From contig NHDW01000009.1 of NCBI GenBank assembly GCA_002170535.1, forward strand, positions 7,021 to 71,020: a stretch of DNA of 64,000 bases. The letters are read 5' to 3'. The notes below the pieces were generated by a model that searched no databases, was not told the DNA's origin, and saw only the letters and a list, made by a program, of their open reading frames with translations. How positions within the stretch are numbered: position 1 is the first letter of the stretch; the number at the start of each line of letters is the position of its first letter. Origin of the DNA: Methylococcaceae bacterium TMED69 (GTDB lineage: Bacteria > Pseudomonadota > Gammaproteobacteria > Ga0077536). Positions 40,465-49,346 of the stretch are shown here, one piece after another. The position numbers were made by a program, and so were the translations under genes.

Positions 40465-41772
40465 CTAATTTTTTAATCCAATATTACCAACATCAAAATT
40501 CTCGTACGAGGACAGTTCATCGGTAGGTACCAAATCATAAATATCTTTATACTTAAGCATCAGTTGCTTATCAAACCGGTCAACCTCAAGCGTCAATACG
40601 ATGTCCCCATTAGTCCCAACGCTTTCATTCAAAACCACACCCCGCTCATAAAATACTGATCTTAGCTTTCCACCGGTGGCTCTTAGTCTAACAGTGATAC
40701 GGTTCTTGGCACCATAAAGATTTTTTACTATCGCCTTTTTAAGTGCCTTTATTCCCTCCTTTGTTGTAGCAGAGACCTCAACACGAACTGTTTTGTCTAG
40801 AGCCAGCGAATTTATTTTTATTGCCCCTTTTGCCAACAGATCGATTTTATTATACACCATTATCGTCGGTACATTATCTGCCCCGATCATCTTAAGGATT
40901 TTATCTACCTCATTAATTCTTTCATATAATTCCGGATCAGCAATATCTACAACATGCAGGATCAGCTGAGATTTAGTGGTCTCTTCTAGCGTTGCGGCGA
41001 AGGCTTCGATCAAAGTAGGGGGTAAATTTTCAATAAATCCAACAGTATCCGCCAAAAGCACGCGTTTATCGATACCAATTTCCATAGCTCTTATAGTAGG
41101 GTCCAGCGTAGCAAACATGAGGTCTTTTGCCTCAACTTCACTTTGGGTTAAAGCATTGAATAACGTAGATTTGCCTGCATTAGTATATCCGACCAGAGCC
41201 ACGGTAGGCAGACCTTTCTTTTTTCTAAGTCCGCCAGCAAGGCTCCTTCTTAATTTGATTTTTTTCAATCGACCAGTTAATTGCTTTATCCTTAAACCCA
41301 AGAGACGGCGATCTGTTTCCAGCTGAGTCTCACCCGGACCCCTCAATCCCAAACCACCTCTTTGTCTTTCGAGGTGGGTCCATTCACGAGTCAACTTGCT
41401 TTTTAAATAATCTAACTGAGCTAATTCAACTTGAACTCGACCTTCAAAAGAACGTGCTCTTTGCGCAAAAATATTTAGAATCAAACCGGTCCTGTCGATA
41501 ATCTGGCAACAAAGTTGTCTCTGAATATTGCGATGCTGGCTAGAGGATATATCTCTATTTATTATCAACAAAGACAAACTGTTAAGTGCAATTAGGTCTT
41601 TTAATTCTTGCAACTTTCCTGACCTAACATAAGTTCTTACATCTGGTTTATCCACTGCAGCAGAACAACTAAATTTTATTTGAAAATCAGCACTTCTAAC
41701 TAGTTCATAAAATTCATCTGGGTCATGGCGACGTCCCTTAAATGAAACAACCAATACACCCACCGTTTTCAA
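40465..41772 (-). CDS. hflX: GTPase HflX
   Basis: GPGETQLETDRRLL, VALVGYTNAGKSTLFNAL, LLADTVGFIENLPP; TTG start. Confidence 0.96.
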   Translation of the reverse strand: MKTVGVLVVSFKGRRHDPDEFYELVRSADFQIKFSCSAAVDKPDVRTYVRSGKLQELKDLIALNSLSLLIINRDISSSQHRNIQRQLCCQIIDRTGLILNIFAQRARSFEGRVQVELAQLDYLKSKLTREWTHLERQRGGLGLRGPGETQLETDRRLLGLRIKQLTGRLKKIKLRRSLAGGLRKKKGLPTVALVGYTNAGKSTLFNALTQSEVEAKDLMFATLDPTIRAMEIGIDKRVLLADTVGFIENLPPTLIEAFAATLEETTKSQLILHVVDIADPELYERINEVDKILKMIGADNVPTIMVYNKIDLLAKGAIKINSLALDKTVRVEVSATTKEGIKALKKAIVKNLYGAKNRITVRLRATGGKLRSVFYERGVVLNESVGTNGDIVLTLEVDRFDKQLMLKYKDIYDLVPTDELSSYENFDVGNIGLKN

Positions 41773-41835
41773 TTTCTACCGCCTGAATCAGGGTAATTGC
41801 TTAGTTGGTTGTCGTGCCTTATTCTTATTGCGAAT

Positions 41836-42069
41836 TCAGTCAATGAGTTTCTGCTCTATTTTCACATTCGTACTTGGTACAACGGTGGAAATTGCATGCT
41901 TATACACCATTTGGTAAACGGAGCTTTTTAGGACGATAACAAATTGATCGAATGAATCGACTGTCCCTTGCAACTTAATTCCATTTACTAAAAAAATAGA
42001 GACCGGAATCTGCTCTTTCCTCAAAGTATTTAAAAAGGGCTCTTGCAAAGATTGATTTTTACTACTCAT
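41836..42069 (-). CDS. hfq: RNA chaperone Hfq
   Basis: 77 aa; Sm1/Sm2 motifs; [27 protein letters not shown]...[10 protein letters not shown]. Confidence 0.98.
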   Translation of the reverse strand: MSSKNQSLQEPFLNTLRKEQIPVSIFLVNGIKLQGTVDSFDQFVIVLKSSVYQMVYKHAISTVVPSTNVKIEQKLID

Positions 42070-42135
42070 AGCGTCTAGTTTAACTAATCAAGCTTCCATT
42101 AATTAATTAATTTGGGTCTAAAACTCCACAATTCT

Positions 42136-43056
42136 TTAATTCTTTAATTCTAACATTATTTTCGCGATCGCATCATTAATACGACCAGATTCTATCCAAA
42201 TGGTGTTTCTTTCCTTTTTAAACCATGTAATTTGACGTTTTGCTAGCTGTTTAGACTCCTGAATCGCTTCACTCCGCATTTCTGTGAAACTTAACACGCC
42301 CGTCAAATATTTTATCACCTGTAAATATCCTATCGCTCTTAGACCTGGGGAATTAATAACCTGAGGATTTCTCAAAAGTAAAGTTTTTACCTCATTTATT
42401 AGGCCGAATTCGAGCATCTTGTTAAATCTTTTTTCAATATTTTTATGGTGGATTTCCTTATTAGGCTCAAACACTACTAACTTTAAGGGGCGACTCACCA
42501 ATGGCTTTATCCGTTCTTTAGATCGAAATGAAGAAAGTGCTCTTCCCGTACTTTCGAACACCTCTAGTCCCCTCATAATTCTCTGCTTATCGTGAGGATG
42601 CAGTGCAGAAGCAAGTTTAGGGTCTATTTTTCTCAATTTCTCATAGAGATAAGGCAGACCCTTATCCTTTAATTCTAACTCGATTTTTTCCCTGAATTGA
42701 CCACCAATCATAGGGACGAATGAAAACCCATGCTCAATTGCTCGAAAATAAAGACCAGTCCCACCAACAAAAAAAGGAACTTGGCCGATATTTTTTTTTT
42801 GACCTAACACAGACGCACAATCATTATAGAATTTAACTGCGGAATAGCTTTCATCAAGCTCTAATTTATCTATTAAAAAATATTCTATTCTCTTTTTTTG
42901 GAAAGGAGTCGGTTTTGCACTACCAATGAATAAATTTTTATAAATTTGAACCGAATCAACGTTAATTGCGAGCAAGGGTTCATTAAATTTTAAATTACTT
43001 AATAATTCGGTCTTACCAACACCAGTAGGCCCCATAATGAATACTGAATCATACAT
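42136..43056 (-). CDS. miaA: tRNA dimethylallyltransferase
   Basis: IMGPTGVGKTEL, VDSVQIYKNLFIGSAKP, RAIGYLQVI, AKRQITWFKKE. Confidence 0.95.
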   Translation of the reverse strand: MYDSVFIMGPTGVGKTELLSNLKFNEPLLAINVDSVQIYKNLFIGSAKPTPFQKKRIEYFLIDKLELDESYSAVKFYNDCASVLGQKKNIGQVPFFVGGTGLYFRAIEHGFSFVPMIGGQFREKIELELKDKGLPYLYEKLRKIDPKLASALHPHDKQRIMRGLEVFESTGRALSSFRSKERIKPLVSRPLKLVVFEPNKEIHHKNIEKRFNKMLEFGLINEVKTLLLRNPQVINSPGLRAIGYLQVIKYLTGVLSFTEMRSEAIQESKQLAKRQITWFKKERNTIWIESGRINDAIAKIMLELKN

Positions 43057-43065
43057 TTGCGTTTT

Positions 43066-44334
43066 CTAATTTTTATTTGGAATTTTCAATAAATCCCCCT
43101 TCTGAATTATGTCGCTTTTTAATTCATTAAATTGGATCAATTCCTCTAAGTCAACGTCAAATTGATGAGCAATTTCTGAAAGTGTGTCACCGATTATTAC
43201 TATATGCGTCCGGCCCTCACTATTCAAAAAATACTTTAGTCCAAAATAATCGCAGACGCCACGATAAATCCAACTGGCAATTTTTATTTGGGTACGAGGT
43301 TCACTTAATCTCTTCTCTTCAATAGGGTTTGAGATAAAAGCTGTTTCTATTAGAACCGAAGGAATATCCAACGCTTTTAAAACCATGAATCCCGCATATT
43401 GCACGAAAGGTTGATGGACGGGTCCATAATTACTTAATTGTTTAATTATGCTATCAGCGACCTTTATACTTTCATCTATCGTGGCTCTCTGGGATAGATC
43501 TACTAAAGTTTCCCACAAGTTTTCGTCTTTTTTTTCTCTTTTTATCGAGCCAATGAAATCACTTTCGTTTGACTTATTTGCCAGCATTCGGGCTATCTCA
43601 CTACTAGCTCCATGCTGAGAAAGCACATAAACTGATGAACCTCTTGCTTGTCGATTTTTAATTGCATCAGCATGAACCGACAAAAACAAGTCAGCATTTG
43701 ACTCTCTGGCAACCCTAACTCTTTGTCTAAGTCGTATTTTACTGTCATCTTTACGGGACAATATTGCTTTCATCTGAGGATGGCCATTAATATAATCAGC
43801 TAGGTAATAAGAAACAGCTAGTGTGATATCTTTCTCCAACACACCAGTTGGCCCAACCGCGCCGCTGTCAATACCGCCGTGTCCTGCGTCAACAACCACT
43901 TTAAATATAGAGTTAACATTTGGACTCGAATTGACTGCGAAAGTGCCTTCTTTAACTTTTAAGCGGAAAGTGAGCTTTGTCGCACTCTCCCTCTCGAGAG
44001 TAAGTTTTGAAGGATCAACGGTTAGCTCGAGAACAACACGTAACAAATCAGGATTGCGGAAACCGTGCCTCATCACTTTTACTATTCCGGCCTTATCAGA
44101 AAGTTTAGCGCTAAATCCATGAAAGTCCAATGATTTAATATCAAGAACTAGTCGAGAGGGTTTTTGTAAAAAAAAAGAAGATACATCATCCAAATCATCC
44201 CCGTTAAGGGTAACAACCGAAAAAGATTCGTAATTATTAACTTCGACCTTCAGAGCTGCGGAAACATTAGCAGGAATCCAAAGCTCATTAAAAACTATTA
44301 TCAGAGTTATGCAACATTTAATATATTTAATAAT
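43066..44334 (-). CDS. amiB: N-acetylmuramoyl-L-alanine amidase with C-terminal LysM
   Basis: DAGHGGIDSGAVGPTGVLEKDITL, SVHADA, LIETAFISNP, LysM HIVIIGDTLSEIAHQFDV; extended upstream of the called TTG (44193) to an ATT at 44334, giving signal peptide IIKYIKCCITLIIVFNELWIPANVSA behind SD GGAGGT (44346-44341). Confidence 0.88.
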   Translation of the reverse strand: MIKYIKCCITLIIVFNELWIPANVSAALKVEVNNYESFSVVTLNGDDLDDVSSFFLQKPSRLVLDIKSLDFHGFSAKLSDKAGIVKVMRHGFRNPDLLRVVLELTVDPSKLTLERESATKLTFRLKVKEGTFAVNSSPNVNSIFKVVVDAGHGGIDSGAVGPTGVLEKDITLAVSYYLADYINGHPQMKAILSRKDDSKIRLRQRVRVARESNADLFLSVHADAIKNRQARGSSVYVLSQHGASSEIARMLANKSNESDFIGSIKREKKDENLWETLVDLSQRATIDESIKVADSIIKQLSNYGPVHQPFVQYAGFMVLKALDIPSVLIETAFISNPIEEKRLSEPRTQIKIASWIYRGVCDYFGLKYFLNSEGRTHIVIIGDTLSEIAHQFDVDLEELIQFNELKSDIIQKGDLLKIPNKN

Positions 44335-44353
44335 ATAAACACCTCCGAACGCT

Positions 44354-44806
44354 TTAAACTGTCAAAGCTTGAACTAATCTTCTGCCCTCTTGCGTGTGCG
44401 CTTCGATTACTGCAACACGCCCACTATCGCTCACTTTAAACGTAATATTCAAATCAATTTTTGAAATAAAGGTTAATTCGAATTTAGGCCACTCTATTAA
44501 ATAAGTGGTTCTATTTCTCGAGTTTGCATCAAGCCCAAGATAATTTAATTCATCGACATCATTTAATCGAAACAAGTCTATATGAAATAAATCGTATGAC
44601 TCAAATTCATAATATTCAATCAACGTAAAGGTCGGGCTTTTAACGGGCCCTCTATAATTAAGCGATTGTAGAAAGCCTCTAGCAAACGTCGTTTTTCCTG
44701 ACCCTATCTGCCCCTCTAATGTGATGGAAGCGCCAGGGGTGTGAGCTGCGCCAATCAGTGCTCCAAGTCTCTGTGTTTCCAACTCATTCCTTAAAATTTT
44801 TACCAT
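44354..44806 (-). CDS. tsaE: tRNA threonylcarbamoyladenosine biosynthesis ATPase TsaE
   Basis: LEGQIGSGKTTFARGFLQ, SPTFTLIEYY, HIDLFRL, IEWP. Confidence 0.95.
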   Translation of the reverse strand: MVKILRNELETQRLGALIGAAHTPGASITLEGQIGSGKTTFARGFLQSLNYRGPVKSPTFTLIEYYEFESYDLFHIDLFRLNDVDELNYLGLDANSRNRTTYLIEWPKFELTFISKIDLNITFKVSDSGRVAVIEAHTQEGRRLVQALTV

Positions 44807-44820
44807 CTAATTTACCATTC

Positions 44821-46287
44821 TCACCTTAACAGATCCCGAATGATCGGCAATAAATCACTAGGCACCATTCCCCTCAAGCCATCATCTTTAGCTTTATCAG
44901 CAGCTCGGTTATGGATGCTCGCACCTAGAGCAGCAGCCTCAAATACTGTTACGCCTTGCCCGACAAGTGAAACGATTATACCCGTGAGTAGATCGCCCAT
45001 CCCACCAGTGGCCATGCCACAATTTCCGCCAGCAATAACTCTAGTGGTTCTCCCCATTCCAGCTACAACAGTTCCCGGTCCTTTCAGCAGACAAACTCCT
45101 CCAAAAGTTTCCGCTATCCTCTCAGCAGAGGAAAATCTATCAGATTCTATTTGGATATCGGTAACCCCTAATAACCTTCCCGCCTCCTTAGCATGGGGGG
45201 TTAAAATGCGGCAATCATTACAATTCGGTTGCTCAGCAAGAAGGTTCAAAGCATCTGCATCGAAAACCATAGGTTTATTAGATTTCAATATTTTTTCATA
45301 CATCTGTCGGCTCCAAGTTGAGAGACCTAGACCAGGGCCGATTCCAATAACAGATGCGCGATCAAGAATTTTATCCATATCTTTGGCATCTTTAATTTTA
45401 TGAAGCATAATTTCTGGCTGACTGCTAATCAAACCCTCTGAGTTTGAAAAATGAGTCGCAAGCGAAACCAAACCGGAACCAGTCCTCAATGCTGCCTGAG
45501 CGGCAAGTAACGACGCGCCGGCAAAGCCAGGCGCCCCGCCAACGATCAAACAATGGCCAAAATCGACCTTGCTTGAGTAGTCTTGTCTGGCTGGAAACAG
45601 ATACCTCAAGCTTTCCAGATCCTCAAGTTTTGACGAATGAAACCTTTTTAATTCATCCCGAACAACAAGAGATAGTTTATTAATCAACACTTTTCCAGAA
45701 TGGCTGCGTCCTTTACAGGTGAAAGTGCCCTGCTTTCCAGCAAAAAAGCTAATCGTCAAATGCGCCCTGAAGGCAATGGCTTCTATTTTTCCAGTTGATG
45801 GATCAACTCCTGTTGGCATATCAATGGCAACCTTTGGATTAGGCGTCTCATTGATTCTAGTTAAAGTATCTTCGACTTCTTGAGATAGGGACCGATTTGT
45901 TTCAATTCCGAATATTGCATCAACTATTATTGCTTCTCTCAGACTAAATTCTTTAAAAGATCGAATAGAGATGCCTGCTTCTTTGCACTCTTCAAATACC
46001 GATAAATGCAACGCTTTTTTTATAGCATTTTGATTCAATATATAAATCCTAACCGAACATCCAACACTCCTTGCATATTTCGCAATATTCAGTCCATCGG
46101 ACCCATTTTTATCTGGCCCGCAAAAAATATCAAAACTGTTGTAGCCAGGAAACTCCTCAGAAATAGTTCTAAACGCACTTGACCCAACAGCGGCCATCAA
46201 CGCGCTTTCGGTTAACCTGAATTTTTTTATAAGGGCCTGGTCAAGTAACTTAGCAGAATGACCACAAACAAGTTCATCGTGCGACAT
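44821..46287 (-). CDS. nnrD: Bifunctional NAD(P)H-hydrate epimerase/dehydratase
   Basis: 488 aa; YjeF N-terminal domain plus dehydratase domain (LTPHAKEAGRLLG, GGMGDLLTGIIVSLVGQG). Confidence 0.94.
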   Translation of the reverse strand: MSHDELVCGHSAKLLDQALIKKFRLTESALMAAVGSSAFRTISEEFPGYNSFDIFCGPDKNGSDGLNIAKYARSVGCSVRIYILNQNAIKKALHLSVFEECKEAGISIRSFKEFSLREAIIVDAIFGIETNRSLSQEVEDTLTRINETPNPKVAIDMPTGVDPSTGKIEAIAFRAHLTISFFAGKQGTFTCKGRSHSGKVLINKLSLVVRDELKRFHSSKLEDLESLRYLFPARQDYSSKVDFGHCLIVGGAPGFAGASLLAAQAALRTGSGLVSLATHFSNSEGLISSQPEIMLHKIKDAKDMDKILDRASVIGIGPGLGLSTWSRQMYEKILKSNKPMVFDADALNLLAEQPNCNDCRILTPHAKEAGRLLGVTDIQIESDRFSSAERIAETFGGVCLLKGPGTVVAGMGRTTRVIAGGNCGMATGGMGDLLTGIIVSLVGQGVTVFEAAALGASIHNRAADKAKDDGLRGMVPSDLLPIIRDLLR

Positions 46288-46293
46288 TTATAA

Positions 46294-46845
46294 TCAATGG
46301 AATTTACTGAACATCATTTTTCTATAGTAACGTAATTCTGCTATGGATTCTCTTACATCATCTATAGCTCTGTGAGAGCCTTTTTTTTTAAATTTTGGCA
46401 CTTCAGGATTCCACAGGCTTGCTAGAATCTTTAGACTACTTACATCAAGATTACGATAATGAAAATAACTGTGCAACTCTGGCATCCACCTTCTCAAAAA
46501 CTGACGGTCCTGACAAATACTGTTTCCACACATCGGAGAGACACCGGGCAGGCAGTGTTGCTCTAGAAACTGCAATACTTCGGATTCCACCCCTTTTGAA
46601 GAGTTAGCACTTTGAACTACCTTTTTATATAAACCTGATTTTTTATGCTGTTTAGTATTCCACGAATCCATGGATTCCATCAACTTTTCTGGTTGCCCAA
46701 TGACAAGATTCGGGCCCTCAACTATCTCGGAAAGATGATGATCTGTAATAGCTACTGCCACTTCTATAATCTGGTCTTGATCAGGATTTAAGCCAGTCAT
46801 TTCTAAGTCTATCCAAATCAAACTATCCGGTGATTTTCGTGTCAT
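46294..46845 (-). CDS. orn: Oligoribonuclease
   Basis: LIWIDLEMTGLNPDQDQIIEVAVAITD, MCGNSICQDRQFL, HRAIDDVRESI; start likely at MTRKS. Confidence 0.95.
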   Translation of the reverse strand: MTRKSPDSLIWIDLEMTGLNPDQDQIIEVAVAITDHHLSEIVEGPNLVIGQPEKLMESMDSWNTKQHKKSGLYKKVVQSANSSKGVESEVLQFLEQHCLPGVSPMCGNSICQDRQFLRRWMPELHSYFHYRNLDVSSLKILASLWNPEVPKFKKKGSHRAIDDVRESIAELRYYRKMMFSKFH

Positions 46846-46859
46846 TAAAGATCCCCTTC

Positions 46860-47456
46860 TCAATATTTCTGTCTTCCTCTGAAGGCATGCAATATGGTAG
46901 TACTATTAACATATTCTAATTCACCACCCGAGGGCACGCCATGCGCAATACGAGTTATCAAAATCGAATAACGTGCAGCTATTTCCTTGAGAAAAAATGC
47001 CGTTGCATCACCTTCCATTGTCATGCTTGTTGCAACAATCAACTCACTTACATTTCCACTGGATAATAGATCCTCTAACTGATCTAAACCCAAATCTTCC
47101 GCTAGTACGTTATCCAGTGGTGACAGTCGTCCAAAAAGAACAAAGTATAATCCATCATAGTCTGAGTTAGCCTCAATTGAATCAACATCCAATGGGCTTT
47201 CCACAACGCATATTTTTGAGCGATCTCTTCTAATATTGGAGCAAATCGAGCATATTTCTAACTCACTAAAGGTTCTACAATTTTTACAACGATCGATTTT
47301 CTCTAAGCATTGGGATAGTGCATCAATGAGAATCCTAGATTTAGTATGTCCTTTTTCAATCATGAAATAGGCTAGTCGTTGAGCCGACTTCGGCCCTATT
47401 CCAGGCAAAAACTGTAATGCGACTATGAGTTCATTTAAAAGTGGTGACGATCTCAT
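46860..47456 (-). CDS. recR: Recombination mediator protein RecR
   Basis: LPGIGPKSAQRLAY, zinc finger CKNCRTFSELEICSIC, TRIAHGVPSGGELEYVNSTTI. Confidence 0.97.
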   Translation of the reverse strand: MRSSPLLNELIVALQFLPGIGPKSAQRLAYFMIEKGHTKSRILIDALSQCLEKIDRCKNCRTFSELEICSICSNIRRDRSKICVVESPLDVDSIEANSDYDGLYFVLFGRLSPLDNVLAEDLGLDQLEDLLSSGNVSELIVATSMTMEGDATAFFLKEIAARYSILITRIAHGVPSGGELEYVNSTTILHAFRGRQKY

Positions 47457-47469
47457 CCAACACTTTCCT

Positions 47470-49080
47470 CTATGTTTCTTCCCTTAAATGGATGTCCTTG
47501 AGTTTTGCGTCAAACAAGTTCTGCAAATCTCGAACTTGAGGCTTGTTGAGCAATCTTTCTTTTTCTTTACTTGTATTCTCCTCCTTGGTAGCTGCTTTCT
47601 GATACGCAGGGGAGTCTACATCAGGAGTTGACTCTTCTAAACCAACCGCCACTTTAAAGGTCCCGCCAAAGACCTTATTTATTCTTTTTTCTATGGAATC
47701 GATATAAGGTTTTTTATTGAGATGCTGATGTTTGAGAGGAATTTTGAGTGAAATATTTTCATTTTTCAAATAGGTCATTTCTGCATTATTTACTAGCTCA
47801 CCGGGCAGGCCTCCTATGTCTAATCTCTCTACGATTTCTAACCAAGTTAGACATTGAATTGCTTGGGCTGAGGTAGAATCTTTTTTATTTATTTTTTTCT
47901 CATCATTTGATGACCCCATACCTTTGGAAGGTGTATCGCCAATAGAAGAATTAGAATATGAACTGCCAGCTTGAGTTTGAGAATTCGATTCGTTGTTAGC
48001 ATCAGACTTGAAGTTTAACAGACGTACTAACATGATTTCGAAAGCAACGTTATGTTCAACTGAATAGATAAGGTTTCGTTTTGAAAGCAAACAAATTTCA
48101 AAAAAAAGCTGGCAAAGCTCAGGGTTTATTTTTTTTGACAACATTATTATCTTATCCTCGTCTTGGGATAATTGGCTTGCGTCTTTAGTTACTTGAAAAA
48201 CAGCAATCTTTTTTAACAAGGATAGCATTTGGTCAAGCATCAACTCATAGTTAGGCGCTAACTCTGCCAAATCACGAATCAATTTGAAAACCTCAGCTTG
48301 ATTATTTTCAGCTATAAGTTCAAATATTTTTATGATAATTGTTTTATCAATAATCCCGAAAAGCTTAGAGACATCCGCCGTCTCTATGCTCCCGTCACTC
48401 AAAACGATTATTCTATCAAGCAGACTTAAAGCGTCTCGAGCACTGCCATCAGCGCTTTCCGCAATAATTTTTATTGCTTCTCTTGATGAAGCAATCCCTT
48501 CGCCCTCTAAAACCTGCTCAATATAATTAATCAAAAATTTATTTGAAATTTTTTTTAAATTTAATTTGAGGCAACGAGAGAGGACGGTAGCTGGGATCTT
48601 TTCATGGTCCGTTGTTGCTAACAAAAATTTCACGTGCTCTGGAGGCTCCTCTAGCGTTTTTAACAGAGCATTAAACGAATGTTTCGAAAACATGTGTATT
48701 TCATCGATCAAATATATCTTGAAACGACCTTGTGTCGGAGCATATTGCACGTTATCGAGGAGCTCTCTCGTTTCTTCGACTTTTGTTCGTGAAGCCGCGT
48801 CTACTTCAATCAAGTCAACCATATTGTTATTATCGATACCCTGGCAACTAAAGCATTTGCCACAGGGATTTGGGGTAACCCCTTTTTCACAATTAAGAGC
48901 TTTGGCAAATATTCTGGCCATGGTCGTTTTGCCAACACCTCTAGTCCCTGTGAAGAGATAGGCGTGATGGACACGCTCAGACGTCAATGCATTTCGGAGT
49001 AGAGAGACAGTTTCAGTCTGCCCCATAACTTCATCAAAATTTTTGGGACGCCATTTTCGCGCCAAGGCCTTGTAACCCAT
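47470..49080 (-). CDS. dnaX: DNA polymerase III subunits gamma/tau
   Basis: ARKWRPKNFDEVMGQ, FTGTRGVGKTTMARIFAKALNC, C..C zinc motif, SARDALSLLDR. Confidence 0.97.
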   Translation of the reverse strand: MGYKALARKWRPKNFDEVMGQTETVSLLRNALTSERVHHAYLFTGTRGVGKTTMARIFAKALNCEKGVTPNPCGKCFSCQGIDNNNMVDLIEVDAASRTKVEETRELLDNVQYAPTQGRFKIYLIDEIHMFSKHSFNALLKTLEEPPEHVKFLLATTDHEKIPATVLSRCLKLNLKKISNKFLINYIEQVLEGEGIASSREAIKIIAESADGSARDALSLLDRIIVLSDGSIETADVSKLFGIIDKTIIIKIFELIAENNQAEVFKLIRDLAELAPNYELMLDQMLSLLKKIAVFQVTKDASQLSQDEDKIIMLSKKINPELCQLFFEICLLSKRNLIYSVEHNVAFEIMLVRLLNFKSDANNESNSQTQAGSSYSNSSIGDTPSKGMGSSNDEKKINKKDSTSAQAIQCLTWLEIVERLDIGGLPGELVNNAEMTYLKNENISLKIPLKHQHLNKKPYIDSIEKRINKVFGGTFKVAVGLEESTPDVDSPAYQKAATKEENTSKEKERLLNKPQVRDLQNLFDAKLKDIHLREET

Positions 49081-49120
49081 TTTTTTCTCAATTTAAAAAC
49101 TAAAATACAAAAACAAGAAT

Positions 49121-49228
49121 GATAGCCGTTCGACTTGAATCATACCCAGCAATTCCAATACCGTTGCTCCTTTTCAGGCCTGGCGGGGTTTTCAGATTTC
49201 TGTCATAACTACGTGTTGAACGACTATC
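49121..49228 (-). ncRNA. ffs: Signal recognition particle RNA, small bacterial (4.5S) type
   Basis: Minus strand GATAGTCGTTCAACACG...CCCCGCCAGGCCTGAAAAGGAGCAACGGTATTGG...GTCGAACGGCTATC; SRP domain IV-like core, 11-bp closing stem with one G-U pair, canonical site upstream of dnaX. Confidence 0.85.
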
Positions 49229-49346
49229 ATCTAAAATAGTAACATATTACTGTTAAGGTTCACCTATTAAATGACCTAGAAGATAAAGCTAGCTCAGGGT
49301 TTTATGTTATTATAAAATTTAAACAGTTAACTAAAAAAGGAGCGTC

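Noticed and set aside
42128-42156. Short repeated 'attctttaattctttaattctaa' near the miaA 3' end
   Set aside because: Low-complexity AT-rich sequence over only two or three units; no support for a functional repeat.
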